Shown here piece by piece: positions 10,609 to 26,700 of a DNA stretch of 64,000 bases. Source of the DNA: Sweltsa coloradensis (taxonomy: Eukaryota > Arthropoda > Insecta > Plecoptera > Chloroperlidae); NCBI GenBank assembly GCA_024449915.1, contig JAMZAV010000067.1, positions 496,001-560,000 of the forward strand. The letters run 5' to 3'. The notes beneath the pieces are model-generated. The model worked only from the letters and a program-made list of their open reading frames with translations, did no database searches and was not told the DNA's origin. The position numbers were made by a program, and so were the translations under genes. The number at the start of each line of letters is the position of its first letter. Position 1 is the first letter of the stretch.

Positions 10609-13600
10609 TCATTTGGTAATACTTTTAAGAGTATTCACCATTTTGTAGGCAGCGTTCATCGCCTAGAACACAACTTGGCATTAATGACATAGGAAGATAT
10701 TCCAGTCATATACAGTATTATCAATTAGCAGTGTTTAGCAGTTTAAACATTCAATTTTACAAATTCTGTAAAATGTTTTGTTATCTTAGGAAAAAATTAT
10801 GTAAACCTTTCAGAAAATATTGTTCCGTCAGGAGAACCGTTTTGCTACAGCAGCAGAATGAACCGTAGGAAAACCATTTTGCTAAAAACAATCTTTGAAA
10901 ATGTGTGCAAACTACGTATGGTGTTTCTCGCAGAATAAACCAGTATCCTAACGTTCCTTCACTCTTCGTGCAAAATTTTTTTCTCGTTTTAGCAAGAATG
11001 TGGTGATTAGTTGTCTGTGTCTTATTCCTTAAAAATGTTAACGTTAAGCTAAGAGTACTTATTTTTTTTTAAATTAATCAAATGATGTTCAAATATATTT
11101 TTAAATTAAGTGTTTGGTGACCTATGTCCTTCTTTAAAATAATAAATGTTTTCACCATTTCTAGACTACGTTAATGGATATTGATTCATGGATAAATAAT
11201 TTATTTACTAGGCCGCTTCGCGTTCGCTTTTTTTAGTCGCGTTGACGGAAGAGCTTTTTTAAGTTTTTAGTGTGCGTGGGATCTCTTTTCTTCTTCAAGT
11301 TCCATTACAAAAAATAGAATGATAAATATCTGGAGGCCCGAAAACTTGCTTTTTGTACAAATTGTAGGTGATTGTTGTGAAATTTCTATAGTTACTTGAT
11401 AATTATTATTATACACCTCAAAAAACTTATGGTAAAACGTTTATTTATATATTCTGTCTAACTTTTAAATCTTATTCTTTCCAAAGGTACTACAGCACCA
11501 TAAACTAATGTCCATGTAAAATATGAACGTTGTAGCCCCACCCGTTTGATCAGAATCGGCAAAATTTCACGAAAATATCGCATTACAAATCGAAAAAAAT
11601 CGTAAAAGTACGATATTCATGAGAAATATTCCTTCGATTGTACCCAAAATCGTGGCAGGTCTAGCTTCAGAGATTTCGAATGCCCTCTCCAATGTTCATC
11701 AAGATCGCATATGGCGTATGCCCGGTAGAGAGCAATCAGACAGACAGACAAAAAAAAATCACCCGAGCTAATTTTTTTGGGGTCAGTGAAATTGATTTCT
11801 TCGCTTTGCTCATTCAATAACGTGCAACGAAAGTACCCTATAAGTCAACCCGCAGGCACGCTCAGCAATTGTTATTAAAAGTAAATAATATTGTCCAATA
11901 CTGTTCAAGATTGTTGTGATGTTTGACAATTTCTTTGTTTTGACATAGCGGAAAACTATCGTTCATGGGTTTGAGGGTATTTTTGATTTTTGATTTTTGT
12001 ATTTAATTCAGTTAATTTATTTTTTAAATAAAATTTGGTTAGTTACAGCTCAGATAGTAGTTAGTTAGTTAGTTAGTTGGGGTTTTAGGGCACAAAACCT
12101 CTCTGATAAACATTTGTTATCAAAATTTTAAATATACATTCAAGGCATGAACTATTTTATACATTTAGGCCTATGTCTTAGTAATAAAGTAAAATAAAAT
12201 AAGCTCATTCAGACAACTGGTGCAGAAGTAGGTAATTTTTTAACTTCCAAAAGTGAGCTAAAAAATGCAAAACAAAACCGCAATTCGTTGCGCACATTGA
12301 TTTAAAAAAATATTTCCTACCAATTGGAGGTGTGTAAACCCTTTAATGTTAGTTTATTCAAAAGGATAATAATTTAAAAAAAGTTTAAACAACAAATAAA
12401 TACAGGATGATTTTGTCAGTATAATAAGTGAGGCGTTGCCATAACTCAAAATTTTGACAACTTGCAATCGGTTCAAAGCACAAAATAAGCTCAATCACGA
12501 ATTCATTAAAATAATCACCTGAGCAAAGTTTTTAAGAGAAAGAGGGTCTAGTCCAACAGGTTTCACTTCAATGGGAACATTAGCTCTGCTCATGATGACC
12601 AGCATAGACTTCTTGAAGCTCGGTGAGGCTTCCAGCCAATCACAGCTGTAGACTGAGTCAGTAACAGCATCGTGCTGAAAAAAAATCTTTTTAATCACAT
12701 CACAAAGGAAATATTTCTAGTAACATAACAAAAATTAAAAACAACGAAACATATCGAATAACAATAAAAATGGTCAAGTTTACCAAAAGTGCTAAATTTG
12801 ATCCCGACTTACCTCGTCCGAAATTAACTGTATCATCGCGTTCCATACTAGGTACACCCCTGTCACCATCACTAAGATAATCCCACTTAGTATCTTATTA
12901 ACAGTTTCTCCGTTATCTGTCTGTGGGTAAAGTCAATATTAATTAATTAATTCCACTTGTCGGGCAATGGGCGTAAATTTCCAAACTCGACTTCTTTAAA
13001 AATGTGTAAAATGTCGCAAATACTTGCGAGGTTAACGTATGGTTCCGGATCCCAGGATTTAATCTGAATTATATTAATGTTGAACTAATAGGAAAGTAAA
13101 ACGATTAACTAATATGATTTATTTCTCGATTTCCTGAAACAAATTAGGTTACTCTTTGCCTGATTGTTTGAATAATCAAATAAAAAATTATGTCACAATT
13201 TATATTTTTTCTAAATTACGTGTAAAACTTTAAATTTAAATTTATAAAAAACAATAATAATTGTTCAATTTATAAAAAAAACTTTTTTGTTAAAAAAAAC
13301 ATGTTATTATTTACTACAATTCAGAAATTAAAAAAGTCCGCCCCAACCGGGAATCGAACCACGGATCTCCCGCATTCCAGACAGGCGTCTTAACCACTTG
13401 ACTATCAGGAATGCGGGAGATCCGTGGTTCAATTCCCTGTTGGGGCGGACTTTTTTTATTTCTGAATTGTAGTACCGTACATAATAACAATTACACCTAC
13501 GGGAGTGTTTCCCGATCAACCAAATCGAGAAATAAACCCTCGCTCATACCTGCGTTAAGTAATGACATTATAATTAATGTTTAGTGGTCAGTTCAAAGGC

Positions 13601-14703
13601 AACAGTTTCTCGTTGCAAAACTGTTCCATCCATTCAGATGTATAATGCAACTACAACTAGAAAGCTTTGTAAACGCTTTTTCAGGCGCGTTGCTGGATGA
13701 GCGTGTTTTTTAAACGAAAAAAGCGTAAAATTGCGATTTTCCTGAGAAATAATTTTTCGATTGCGCTCAAATTTCACACAAATATATAAATTCACAAAAT
13801 TATTGGACTCTGAAAATATCATTACAGTCGGATAAAGCATATAGGTGTAATAAGTCGAAGATTTTTTTTTTTTAATAAAAAAAGCGTAAAATTGCGATTT
13901 TTACGAGAAATTATTTTTCGATCTCACTCAAATTTCACACCAATATCTTAATTCATAAAATTAAGGTTCTTTGAAAAAATCATTACAATCGGGTAAAGCA
14001 TGTAGGTGTTATAAGTCAAAGAATGTTTTAAAAATTTAAAAAAATTGTAAAATTGCGATTTTCATAAGAAACAATTTTTTGATTGCGCTCAAATTTCACA
14101 GGAATATATAAATTCATAAAATTAAGGTTCTGTTCAAAAATCATTAAAATCGAATAAAGGATGTAGGAGGTTATGAGTTACCGAAATTTTTAAAAAATCG
14201 AAATAAATCGTAAAATTGCAATTTTCATGAGAAATAATTTTTCGATAACGCTAAAAAAAAAACGTGGCAGTTCTAAGTTCAGAGATTTCGAAGGTCTCCA
14301 AAAAATGTCATTGCAATTGGAGTATCAGTTTAGCCGAAATCGTGTAAACAAACACACAAAAATACAAAAGAAAAAAAAAAGAAAAAAAGAAAAAAAAAAC
14401 ATTCCTGATTTTTTTCTCCAGTGTAGTAGAATTTATTTATTTATTTATTTATTATTTATTTAACGTCTATCCTATTCAGTTATAAAAACTGATTTACAAA
14501 GGAGGACAACTAAATAAATCCAATTACATAGATGCAGAAACAACAATAAACTACATTTTCGTAAATATTTGAAATAGCAGCATTACAACAACAATGCATT
14601 TAACACAAGAATTTTGGTAACAAATTAAATGATATTATATGCATTTAATGAATGAATCAAATATAAAAAAGGGTGGAGAATGAAAAGAAAAGGAAAAAAA
14701 AGG

Positions 14704-14735
<32 letters not shown>

Positions 14736-17700
14736 GAAAAGATTAAAAAAGAAAAACGAAAAGAAAAAAACTGATTTATTAGACGATCCCACTCAAACGA
14801 ATATGAGGTTTGCCAAAAATCAGGAACAGCAAATCAGGGAGTATAATCAAACTTTCGCGGAAGAAACCACCGAACGCGAAATCTTTATTCTTGTGTTCAA
14901 TCTTCATTTTTGTGTTCAAATCTTGACTCATATATTATATATAATTATATCAGATATATAATTATTTAAAATTGTTCATGTCAAACTGATCACAGCAATG
15001 ATACAGGACACCTAACTCAAGTTGCAAGCTCCATCAGTGGGCGGCAACCAGACAATCTAGGCAGAAAAATATAATTGAAAACACATTGTTTATATCATAA
15101 TCAAAGCAATAATGAACAACAAAGAGAAAAGCAAAATCATTAATAAGAACTTATGAAGAAATTAACATTACACAAACATACAGACAATAACCTACAAATA
15201 AATGGTAAAAATCAATTTTTTGCTCTTTGATTCATTATCATTGCTTCAATTTTACTTTTAAATTGTACAATTCCTAGATTAGTAAACTGGCTTCTAATAT
15301 CATAAGAAATTGAATTCCAATAGGATACGCCTCTGTACATAAATGACTTTCTAAATGCTTCAGAATTTAATCTAGGAACTTCCAATGAGTTTATTAAAGT
15401 AGAATTTCTATCACGATCAACAATTTTAAAAATATTGGGTAGAATACCTAAAAACATATCTTTCAATACTTTGTATGTATTTACCAGCACACTATACTTC
15501 ATCCTTTCCTCAATCGTGAAAGAATCAGACTGCAAATCTTGGCTTAAGGGAAATGAATCAAACAGATGGTCAATTCTCTTCTGGAGTACAACATACTCAG
15601 TAGAAGGTCTTACTGCCCAAACCACTAAGCAATAATCAATAACAGAGTGAATATAAGAATCTACAAGTAACCTCAACATTCTCTCGGTTACAAACCTCTT
15701 CATTCTACTTATAATTCCAATTGCTGATGATACTTTATTACACACATATTCATAATGTTTCTTAAAATTTAAATTACAATCTAAGAAAACTCCAAGATAT
15801 TTAAATTCATACACTCTAGAAATTAACTTACCATTACAATTTAACGTCAAATGAATATCATTCATGCTTCTATCATTAGCCTTATGAAAAATCATAAAAT
15901 TTGTTTTACTATAATTAATATCAAGTTCCTGAGTTTTAAACCAATCATCCATCCTCTTTAGAACTTCTTGAAGACGTCTTACGATCTCTTTGACATCCAT
16001 ACCTTCTAAATAAAAGACCAAGTCATCAGCATATAAGATATAATTGATGCCTCCCATTATAGTAAAAGATATTCATCTATATAAAGAATAAATAACAGGG
16101 GTCCTAATATTGATCCTTGGGGTACTCCACAAAATATATTGAATACTTTTGAACTTTATTTTGCAGATTTATAAACATTTTTTCTATTTAAAAAATAATC
16201 CGCCAAAATTGATAACAAATAAGGACTTACGTTATACCTGGTTTTTAATTTTATTAAAATAGGTAAAAAAGGTACTGAATCAAATGCTTTCCTAAGATCA
16301 ACAAAGACAGCTCCAACCTAACCATTACGTTTATCAATCCCTTTATAGATAAAATCTGTAAATGCTAGAAGGGCACTTTGCGTTGACCTACCTTTCCTGA
16401 AACCATGCTGGTTTGCACTTAAACCTTTAGATGCATCCACTTCATGTAATAACCTCTTGTGTAAAATATTTTCAATAATTTTCCCTGCAATTGGAAGAGT
16501 TGATATAGGTCGATAAGAATTCCTATCACTCTTTTTACCTTTACCCTTATAAATAGGCGTTACCCTTGCCAATTTCAGCTGTGTTGGGAAATCACCTACA
16601 AGAAAGAAATGGGAAATTAGATACGCTAATAATCCGACTATTGATGCGCATTTCTTAAATACTATGCATGGAATCTCTTGAATTGTTGCGGAGCTTCTAA
16701 TTTTAAGGCGTTTAATTGCTGAAATGACTTCTTCATTAGTTACATTTGTATGCGGGAGATTCTCTGCTTCTCTTCTATTTAAATCTTTAAACTTACCAAT
16801 TTCACTGGAAAAATCTACATCGTTCACAACAAAACTTTTTTGTAACAAACAGCAAATATCTGGATTAGACGTGTAGGATACCCCATTCTCTGTCAATGAG
16901 GCTATGCTACACTCTTTTTTCTCTTTGTTACCTGTCAACTTATTATAAACTGACCATAAACATTTTGAAGAAATATCATTATCAAAGGAAGACTTAAAAT
17001 GCTCACGCTTAGAAAAACGAATCTGATTATTTACCTTATTTCTAACTTTCTTGTATTCCTCCCACGTTGATTGCCTTCTAAAAATTCTGAATTCTTTGCG
17101 TAAGTGGTCTCTCCTCTGCATGGATTTCCTAATCTCTGCTGTTAACCATGGGGCTGGCTTACCTTTAACTCTTAATTTCAAGGGGTGTGCATGCTCATTT
17201 AGAGGTTCTACGACTACTTTAACAAACATTTCTAATTTATCATCTGCACTTACCGCCATACCAATTTGGTCAATGGGACCACTTAAGATATCTTCATCTA
17301 CTTGCTTCCAATCAACATTCTTATAATTTCTAGTATTTACAAATTTAGGAAGAAATTTTTGCTTATTAATCTTACGAACACAATAAATTAATTCATGATC
17401 ACTTAATCCTACACTTATAATACCTGACTGAATAATATTTTCATTGTGATTTGCATAAACATGATCAATTAAAGTAGCTGACCTATTATTAACCCTAGTA
17501 ACAGACTTTATCAATTGTACCAATCCATGTGATCTAGTGAGAATTTTGAAATTATTTACTGGTAATGTCTTCTTACTCAAATCAATGTTGAAATCACCTA
17601 GAAAAAACAATTCATTAGCTTCCAATTTTAAATTATTTACTAAACTATCAAAACAATCTGAAAATTCTTCTAACTTTACGTGTGGAGCTTTATAAACTGC

Positions 17701-20700
17701 TGTAAAAATCATTGGCTTTACATTCGGAAGCCAGAATTTAACTGACTGCAATTCAACATCTATTGGAAATTTAACTTTACACTCAACTACACTTGACATG
17801 AACTTCTCAGCAATATAAATAACTAACCCTCCCCCTACCCTTTCACGATCAAATCTTAGCATTTTATAATTGTCAATAGAAATAAAACCGTCTAGAACAG
17901 ACTGATCTAGATATGTTTCACAGCAAGCAAATATATCAAAATTATACGTGTCAAGAATAACTCTCAACTGATCTATATACTTATCCAACTTACGTATATT
18001 GAGATGTCCAAGCTTCATTCCTTTTGGCAATACAGCTAAACCTTTAGCAACATCATTATTTATACTTTGAGGGTCTTTATCGACATCATGATTAAAAAGA
18101 TTTGTCATGTAAATTTCATGTACACTTAGAGGGGGAAATAAACAATTCATACAATACCATCTCGTCGAAACTCTTCTTGTTCGATTCTTCAGTTCATAGA
18201 CATCTTGAACGCCACATTGAAGGCACTTGCTGCTATTATAACTGTTTATACACTTATTACATTCCCATCGTCCAAGTATTGAATCGAATGCCTCAAGGCT
18301 CATATTTATACATACCCGATGGACAATATCTTCACATACCCTGCACTTTAGGCGTTTAGTTTTATAGTTCTTTTTCAAATTACATACGGTACAACGTTTA
18401 ACCACTTGTTTAGCCATTATGAATGAAAGAAATTGTAATGTTATAATCGAAAGAATATAAATCAATTTCCCTAGGCCTGATTCTGCTGTCAGAAAAGTAA
18501 ACATCAATATTTTGAAGTTTGTTTATATAACAAGCGAACGTTCCAATTTATTTTTTGACAGAAAATCAAAAGTCAAATCCTTTTTTTAAATATTTACTTC
18601 ATAAAACAACTTTATGATACTAATTTGGCTTCACAATGATACTTCAAAATAAGGGAACGATTTTAATGTCAACGAACTCAAAAATTACTAAATAAATATG
18701 ATTATTAAATGAGTATTTAAGCCTAAAGCTTGTCGTCAAGGTACACACTGATGAAGACGTTAACACAAATCTAAATATGTTTAAATTCCTATAAAGATAT
18801 TAAATAAAATTGAATGTATTTGCTCACCGCACACACTGAACTCTAAATAACCTTATTGCGGCAAAATCACTATCTGAAAACCTTTGAATGCTTACAAATC
18901 CAGATTAAAACACAGGAGTGATTTTTAGGGTGACAGTTTAGTATGAATACCACAGCCACCCTGAATGGAATCTTCGCTTCGCTCGCTACGCTCATCCAAT
19001 TGAGAGGTAAAATGTACCCGTTTGATGGTCTAGTGGTTAAGACGCCTGTCAGGAATGCGGGAGATCCGTAGTTCGATTCCCGGTTGGGGCGGACTTTTTT
19101 AATTTAACCTACTAACTTCTACGACTAACCAAATCGAGAAATAAACCCTCGCTCATACCTGCGTAAGGTAAGCTCGTTGGTCTTGTGGTTAGCGTATCTG
19201 CTTCCAATGCAGAAGGTCTAGGATTCGATTCCCGCCAAAGTCAGAAGTTTTTAACTTCTAATTTGGACTTAAGTCCATCAGTTCGTGTCTTAGGAGTTTG
19301 TAAACGGTGACTTTGGAGCCGTCCTAGCATCGAAGCACATAATAAATTCAGAGTTGTTCTGAATCGGCCTTGTTGATTCTGCCGTTGATTCGCGGGTGTT
19401 CGCACTGTCCATACCACTGATAGCTATATTTCCTATTTAAAATATCGATCTTTGGTTGGTTATCGCTCACTCGTCGATTGCGTCGGGGCCTAATCAAAGC
19501 GACTAAGCCTACCCTAGGCTTAGTTGCTTTGATTTACTGTCCCCCTCTGAAAATCAGTTATATAACTGAGTGGGGTAGACTCTAAATACAATTTTTTTTT
19601 TAAATTTAATTAATTTAAAAAAAAAATTTAAAAAAAATTTAATCAATCTAATTAATGTTTGGTGGTCAGTTCAAAGGCAACAGTTTTTCGTTGTACTGTT
19701 CCATCCATTCAGATGTATAATCCAACTACAATTAAGAGATTAAAATGCACTCGTCCTGATGGTCTAGTGGTTAAGTCGCCTGTCTGGAATGCGGGAGATC
19801 CGTGGTTCGATTCTCGGTTGGGACTGACTTTTTTAATTTCTGAATTGTATAAATATATTATTCTCATTTGTTGTCGGGAAACACTCCCGTAGGTGTAATT
19901 GATATTATTTACTACAATTCAGAAATTGCGGACTTTTTTAATTTCTGAATTGTAGTAAATAAAATAATAACATGTTTTTTATTCCTCTTATTATAACAAA
20001 AATTAATGTTTTTTTATAAATTGAACAATTAGTATTGTTTATAAATTTAAGTTTAATGTTTTACACGTAATTTAGAAAAATATAAATTATTACATAATTT
20101 TTCATTTGATTATTCAAACAATTAGGCAAAGAGTAACATAATTAATTGTTTTCACAAATGAAAAAAATACAAAAAACTGAAAAGTGATCTTAAACTATGT
20201 TCAACAATAAAGGTTTTTTTCAATGTTGAATTATTATTATGATGCAACCATTATCCATTGTATTTTAAAGTCTTGATGCAATGTAAAATCGAGATTTTAC
20301 TGCCTTTAACGCGAGAACTGCTTTATAAATTCAAAAATCAATAATTATAAGCTGCCTGTTACTACATATTCCATGCATAAACTACATTGTAGATATCACG
20401 GAGGCGTTAAGCTTGATTTTTTTAGTACGTGCACCGTAAAAAGAAACCATACTATATATATTTTTTTATTGTTTTAAAATTTAAATCGGTTACAAATTTT
20501 AATCAATTAATTTCTGTTCCGTATTTAAAAAAATATATATTTTGAGCACTCAAAAGAATTCTCTATTGTTAAAAGGGGAATAAGTCTGTGGTGAGTTCTT
20601 GTATGTCACGTAAGAATGCAGTAGTATGCAAAATAAGAATACCATGCTAAAATGCACCACTATGCCAAGTAAATTACACGTAAATTTTCTATCGTGCTCT

Positions 20701-23700
20701 AGCGTCAATTAAACATCATTCATCTTACCTTGGTAAATACTAGAGCGGTAACACCCAAAACCAATGTATTCACCACAAACAAAGACACCATTGTACCATT
20801 TATAACGTCTGTGATTAAAGATATGTATCTGAAAGGATTGAAGATATAATATTAATTTAATTAAAGCCCGATATTGAATATAGGTAACGAGTATTTTTTT
20901 CAAACTACCTTGTCAAATTGGTGTGAAGTACTACATCTTCCGCCAACACATCATTAATTTCCAAATTCAGTTCTTGAAATGTAATTTCTAAGACACCATT
21001 TGATCCTTGATTGTTATCTACATTGGGCCTTGCTAGCATTCTTGTTCTCTCTGTGTTATATCTTGCAGGGTGGCAACAATTGACATCAGGAGTTGACATG
21101 CCATTATTGTTTGTCAACGTAGCTAGGTGACGTTCGTCATTAAGTGGTATGAACATTCCCAAATTGTCGATCCTACTTCCATTGTTAACATTTCTTGGAG
21201 ATCTGAAGGAACTGCTTTGCACATGACCAGCTCGAGATCTTGGAATAACATATACCTCGTCATTCTGTGGTTTTAATAGTGTCACATCGGTTAGCTGAGC
21301 TCCTATACAACTCGTCCTTCCAAGCGTTGACTGGTCACCATGACACTGAGCTTCTACAGTCATAGAAACACTTTCATCATCCTCATCAAGTTGGTTCAAC
21401 AAGTGCTCTATGTTTATCCTTGTCTCATTTGCAACATCTAATCTGTCTCGCAATGTTTGGTTCGTCGTGCTAATACATTGACCGAGCTCATTCTGAACGG
21501 CCGGCTCTGGGTTCGCTACTGGACCAACAGATTGCTTAAGCTTCCTGGTCGTGATTCTATTTATTGAAATTTGACGAATGTTTACAAGTTTGTTGTTCAG
21601 AATCTTGAAATTCGATCTAGGTAAACTTAATCCGAAGTATAATACTGCTATGAGAGTTAATACAATCGTTTGGTTTTGTAATACTGCCACCATTCGTAAA
21701 AAGACAGTTATTTCGAAAGCTGGCGAGGAAGAAGTCTCCCATGGAAACCATTCCCTGCAAATAAATGTTACAGATCAAACATATTTTAAATTATTCTCTT
21801 CCGCTGACTGGAGATAGATAATTTACTATAGCAATATTTAGATTAGCCACTGCACTTAAGATGAAAATTTGTTCTTTAACTACCAACAGCTTAAAGTATT
21901 AATTTCCCATATTTAGTCATAAAATATATTACTAAGAACTACTAAGAATTGCATTTATTTCCACTCCTCTGTGTTTGGTTTCTTCGTCAAGTCATACATT
22001 TTCTCCGAAATGCTAGATTAGTTATATTGTTATTATACTGGTTTAAATAGTTTAATCATTTTAATGAAGCATGTTATTCTAACATGTTTAATCTATATCT
22101 AAAATTAACATTGGCCACAATTAGGTGAATAAGCCGGCAATTAAAACACAAAACTATATTTGCATGTATATACATAGTTAAGTTGACGAAGACGGTGACG
22201 ACTTGGAAATCACAAACACCCCCCTTTCCACCCTGTGCCTGTGGTTTGTTTCGACAAGAATTCGTTATTCCTTACTACACCTCTAGGCTACAGTACCGCA
22301 GTATGACCAAACCTTGACGGACAGTTGAGCCCCTCGTCATATACTTCATGTTAACCCTCGACTATTAATAAATAAAAATTCAAGGACAGGGTGTTGGTGC
22401 ACACCCTTCAGTTGTCACTCTCTCGTCGTTCACATGAACCTTAGTTAAGGTCCATTTCTCCACTCTTCGGCAGATGGCGCACGCTTGCTTGTTCTTGCAT
22501 CCAGCTGACCCAGATTCTGGAGAGTGGAGGGTGGCTTTGTAACGGTAAACAACCCCCGACACCGACAGACAAATGCGGACTCTCGATGGCTCACGCTACG
22601 GCCAACTGAACACTACGTACATCATTTGCATTGCCTAATTATTAGTTGTTACGTGTTTTATATTATACTTGTGTACTGTGATACGTTTGATTCAATAATA
22701 TTCAGTTCGTTTAAGTCCTCCAATTATTTTAAGTTACGTTTAAGTTTTATTTAAGTATTTTAATTTTTAGAAAGCCACTCGGGCCCAAACACAGGGTGTA
22801 ATCCATACAACTAGACACCTATGTTTTCTTATGGTCATTTGTAACACACATAACAAAAACTTGTAGAAATACAGCCAAACCTTACACACTCAAAAGGAAT
22901 GAGATCTAAAAAAAGGGCCAAGCTCATCTCCCCTTCCACATAAACGTACAGTGTCCCATAACAGCATCCTCAAAAAAGCTTTTCAAAATAGAATTTGCGA
23001 TTATTAATCTATATAACTATACTACGTTAACTCTAGGACTGGCGGCGGAAACCGAGTTTTGCCACGCGAGACGTTTTCGCCGCCGAGGAGCGGGATAAAC
23101 GCGTACATTTTGGACGCTCCTCCACGAGAAAGGATCGAATTTTCCGAATAAAAATACCCGCGACCCGAAAAAAATTGCTTACGGGTCAAAAAAGTCGAAA
23201 ATCACAAAAAAACACCGTTTTTTGGCATTTTTTGTACTCACGGTTGCCGCGCCCAAAGTACGCTTTGCTCCCAAACGTCGACGGTACCGACGTGTTCGAA
23301 ATAACTACCGGTACGAGTACCGTGAAGGGTTCCGGACCAACTTTCATACTTTGGCCGGGACGACGAAAAACATTTCAAATTTTGAAGCAAGAAAAATTTT
23401 AGAAAAAACGGATATATTACTTGGAGCATTCCCAAAAAGTCGTTTGTTGTTTCAACGTGTACACAATAGAATAAACCGGCGGTCTATGGGAGCACATTTT
23501 TGAAAAAAAAATTCATTCTCTTTTTATGGGACATTGTTTGGATTTTCCGTTTCCAAATTTTTGGAAATTTTTGGATTTACGGTAGAGCCCCAAAGTTTGC
23601 CAATTACAAAAGCCAATGAATTAGGGGAACAAGTTTTCAAAAAATTGTCCCCAATTCTTCTTCAGAATGCGCGAAAAAAAATCCCAAAGCTGGACAATTT

Positions 23701-26700
23701 TGAAAATTTTACAGTGCAATTTAAAAAATAAAAAAATCGCCTTCCCTTGGTTTGATTCCGCTAACCGAGGCACATTAATGTAGAGGAATGATGAAGGTAT
23801 TTTAATAAAATTAGTTTGAGAACCTTGGTTCGAACCCCGGATCAGTAGATGCCTTCGAATACGATTCTGGGACACTTTTTTACCGTTTGATTTTTCCTTT
23901 AAAATCGTAAAAAGTATGGTACACATTTTTTCTAAAATTAACGGATGGTTATCCGACCTAGATTGGACCTTTGCGATAATCGTGATACCAAACATGACCC
24001 ATTTTGTAGCATTTGTATACACGTTATGGACCGACCAAAATAGTCGTGCGTGTCCGTTTTGGCTTCAAAAAATCATATTTTTGTTTTCTCACGGTTGCCG
24101 CGCCCAAAGTAGGCTTTGCATCCAAACACCGACGACACCAAAGCGTTCGAAATCTTTCAGGGTACAGGCACCGTCAAGGGTTTTAGGACCGTTCCATTAC
24201 TTTGGCCGGGGCAATGATGAACATTTTGAAATGCGCGTAATTTCGAAAAAAGTTAAATTTGCTGTTTAAATAAAAAATGTTTAAAAAATCCTGAATTTTC
24301 AAATTCACTTACGGCGTGTGTAAAGTGCCCGTGCGGAGTTAACGCGGGGGGTCCAGACGGCAAAAATGTGTACCGTTTTCTTTTTTTCGGACATTGTTTG
24401 GATTTTCCATTTTCCATTTTTTTGAAATTTTGAGATGCGCGGTAGAGCCCCGAGGTTTGACAATTCCGAAAGCCAATGAAATAGCAAACGGGTTAAAAAC
24501 CAAAATTGACCCGATATTTATTCCGATTGCGAGGGAAAAAATTGCAAAGCTGGAATTTTTTTAACATTTTGCAGTGCAACTTTAAAAGTTTAAAATTTTG
24601 GTTTTCCTCGGTTCGATTTGGAACGACAAAGGCTCGTTAATGTAGCGGAAGAATAAAGGAATGTAAATAAAATTGGTTTGAGAACCTGTGTTCGAAACCC
24701 GGGTTAGGTGGAAGCCTTCGAGTTCGGTCCGGGACACTTTTTGATAGTTAAATTTTGCATTCGAGGTCACAAAAAGCACGGTAAATTTTTTTGGAAATTT
24801 CAAGAATTGTAAAAATCACTGTATCCGATCTTTACGGAAATTGTCATACCAAACATCACGTATGTTGGCTACGTTTGAAGGGTAGACAGGGGGGGGAGAC
24901 AAGATGCAATGCGTGTCCGGTTTTGCATAGAAAAATCAACATCTTTTACACATGCTTTTTTTGAATGACCTAAAACCCGGGCCCTATTTCGACTTTTATG
25001 TCCCTACAATGTTGGTCTCATTAATTTCTAACAAGATCAAACTTTCCAAAAAAAAATTACTTTGACTCCTATTTCGAATGTCCTGAGCGCCAAAACGGCA
25101 CTCAAAACGTGGTTTGTAAAACCAAGGCCGATAAAAAAACGTCATTTTTCGTATGCATGCAAATGAAAAACGTCATTTAACGGATATGCCTTCAACGATT
25201 CGATTTCCTTTGTTGACTTATAAAATACGTCTAAGGTTTGGCGATTACGCCCAACAACATCTCAACCATTCGTTTCCAGATCCTGGGCGCAAAAAACGCA
25301 CATTAAAATTTTGAATACTCTCGTCGGTGAATTTTTTACGCTAATTTATACTGATCACAACATATTAATAAAGTGCGTTCGTAAGCTTGAAGAGGCTCCC
25401 TACAGTAGATACAAACACTTGGGCCTACATTATAAGAAATCTATTTTTAGCTATGAAGTGATGTATAAGTCAGGCATTGAGTCATGGTTGAAGTTGGGGG
25501 GCTCTGATTGGGAAACTATTTTTTAAAATCCAGTAACGAATGTCCATATAAAACTCCAGCATATGCACATGCACATGCGATAACATCATGACATAGAAGC
25601 GTTTAGACAGCCTTAGTGCAATCGAGACGCATAGACTTCCACCAATAGTGGGGTTTAGCCCGCCTAGGTGCAACCAAAGTATCGAGACGACAATTTAATA
25701 CTTCCACTAATAGAAATAAATGTTTCATACTAGCGACTTCCTTTACGGTTGGGCAGTGGCGGGCTTTGGGGGGGGCTAAGTCAAGTCAACGAACACAACG
25801 CGGGAATCGAGAGGACAAAGTGGCGAGGAGTGATGGGGGGGGGAAGTCGAGTTTTATAAAGAATAACTTAATTATTCAGTGAAATTTATTAACTTTTTCA
25901 GTACGAATCCGAATTTCGTGGACTGTTTTGTGTTTTGACTAGATGCCTCTGACACTGTTTTTCATTGATATCTTCAAGCAATTTAAATTTTTGAGGTCCG
26001 ATTCCAATGGCACCAGTGGGCTGCATCAGAGGTTACGGCCCTAACACTAATTTAGTTTCGTTTCTTTTAAGTGGTTGGTCATTTTTGGAAAATCCAATAA
26101 AACATTGATTCTTTTATAGCTTGGGCAATTTCGTCCGATCGGTTCATCTCGGGCTCTATAGAACTGTATTGGTCAGCGAAGCAGTTGTTTATTAGAGGGT
26201 AATTTTTAAAGTCAAAACAGTGCTCAGGGCATTCCGTCACCCTTTTTGGGCATTTTTCAAAATTTTTAATTTTAATTTTTCCTTCCGATTACGTCAGGGG
26301 GCCGCATTCCCCGAAACACCTTCATTTCAACCGTTGACAAAAACTTTTTTGAATGTCTCAAAATAGTAGTTGGTCATTTTGTGGATAAACGTTTTCTTTT
26401 GTATTATATCTTCCACAATTACATACAGTACGATCAGGTACATCTCAAGCTCTACGGTACCGGACGGACGAGGGGCATATTTTGATAACCCGGACAAGTG
26501 TCACGGAAAAAATTTTGTCCAGGATTAATGAAAAATGTGCAGTATGTCTGGTCCTGTCCATCTTGGGCTTTGCGGATCTGCGCGGACGAGGCGAAGATTT
26601 AGACTTACCGTAAAATATTTTGTCTCGGAATTGTCCCAGGAAAACATTTCTCCCACATTTTACACAAAAGGCGTAAAAATTATCAATTTCGAAAATCATT

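Noticed and set aside
14680..14961. Lys/Arg-rich open frame
   Set aside because: A-rich stretch in the 3' region of the LINE on the opposite strand; low complexity.
19168..19250. Possible tRNA-Gly gene
   Set aside because: tRNA-like head is fused to a 350-bp body repeated at 57797-58210, so it is a SINE; the stems are imperfect.
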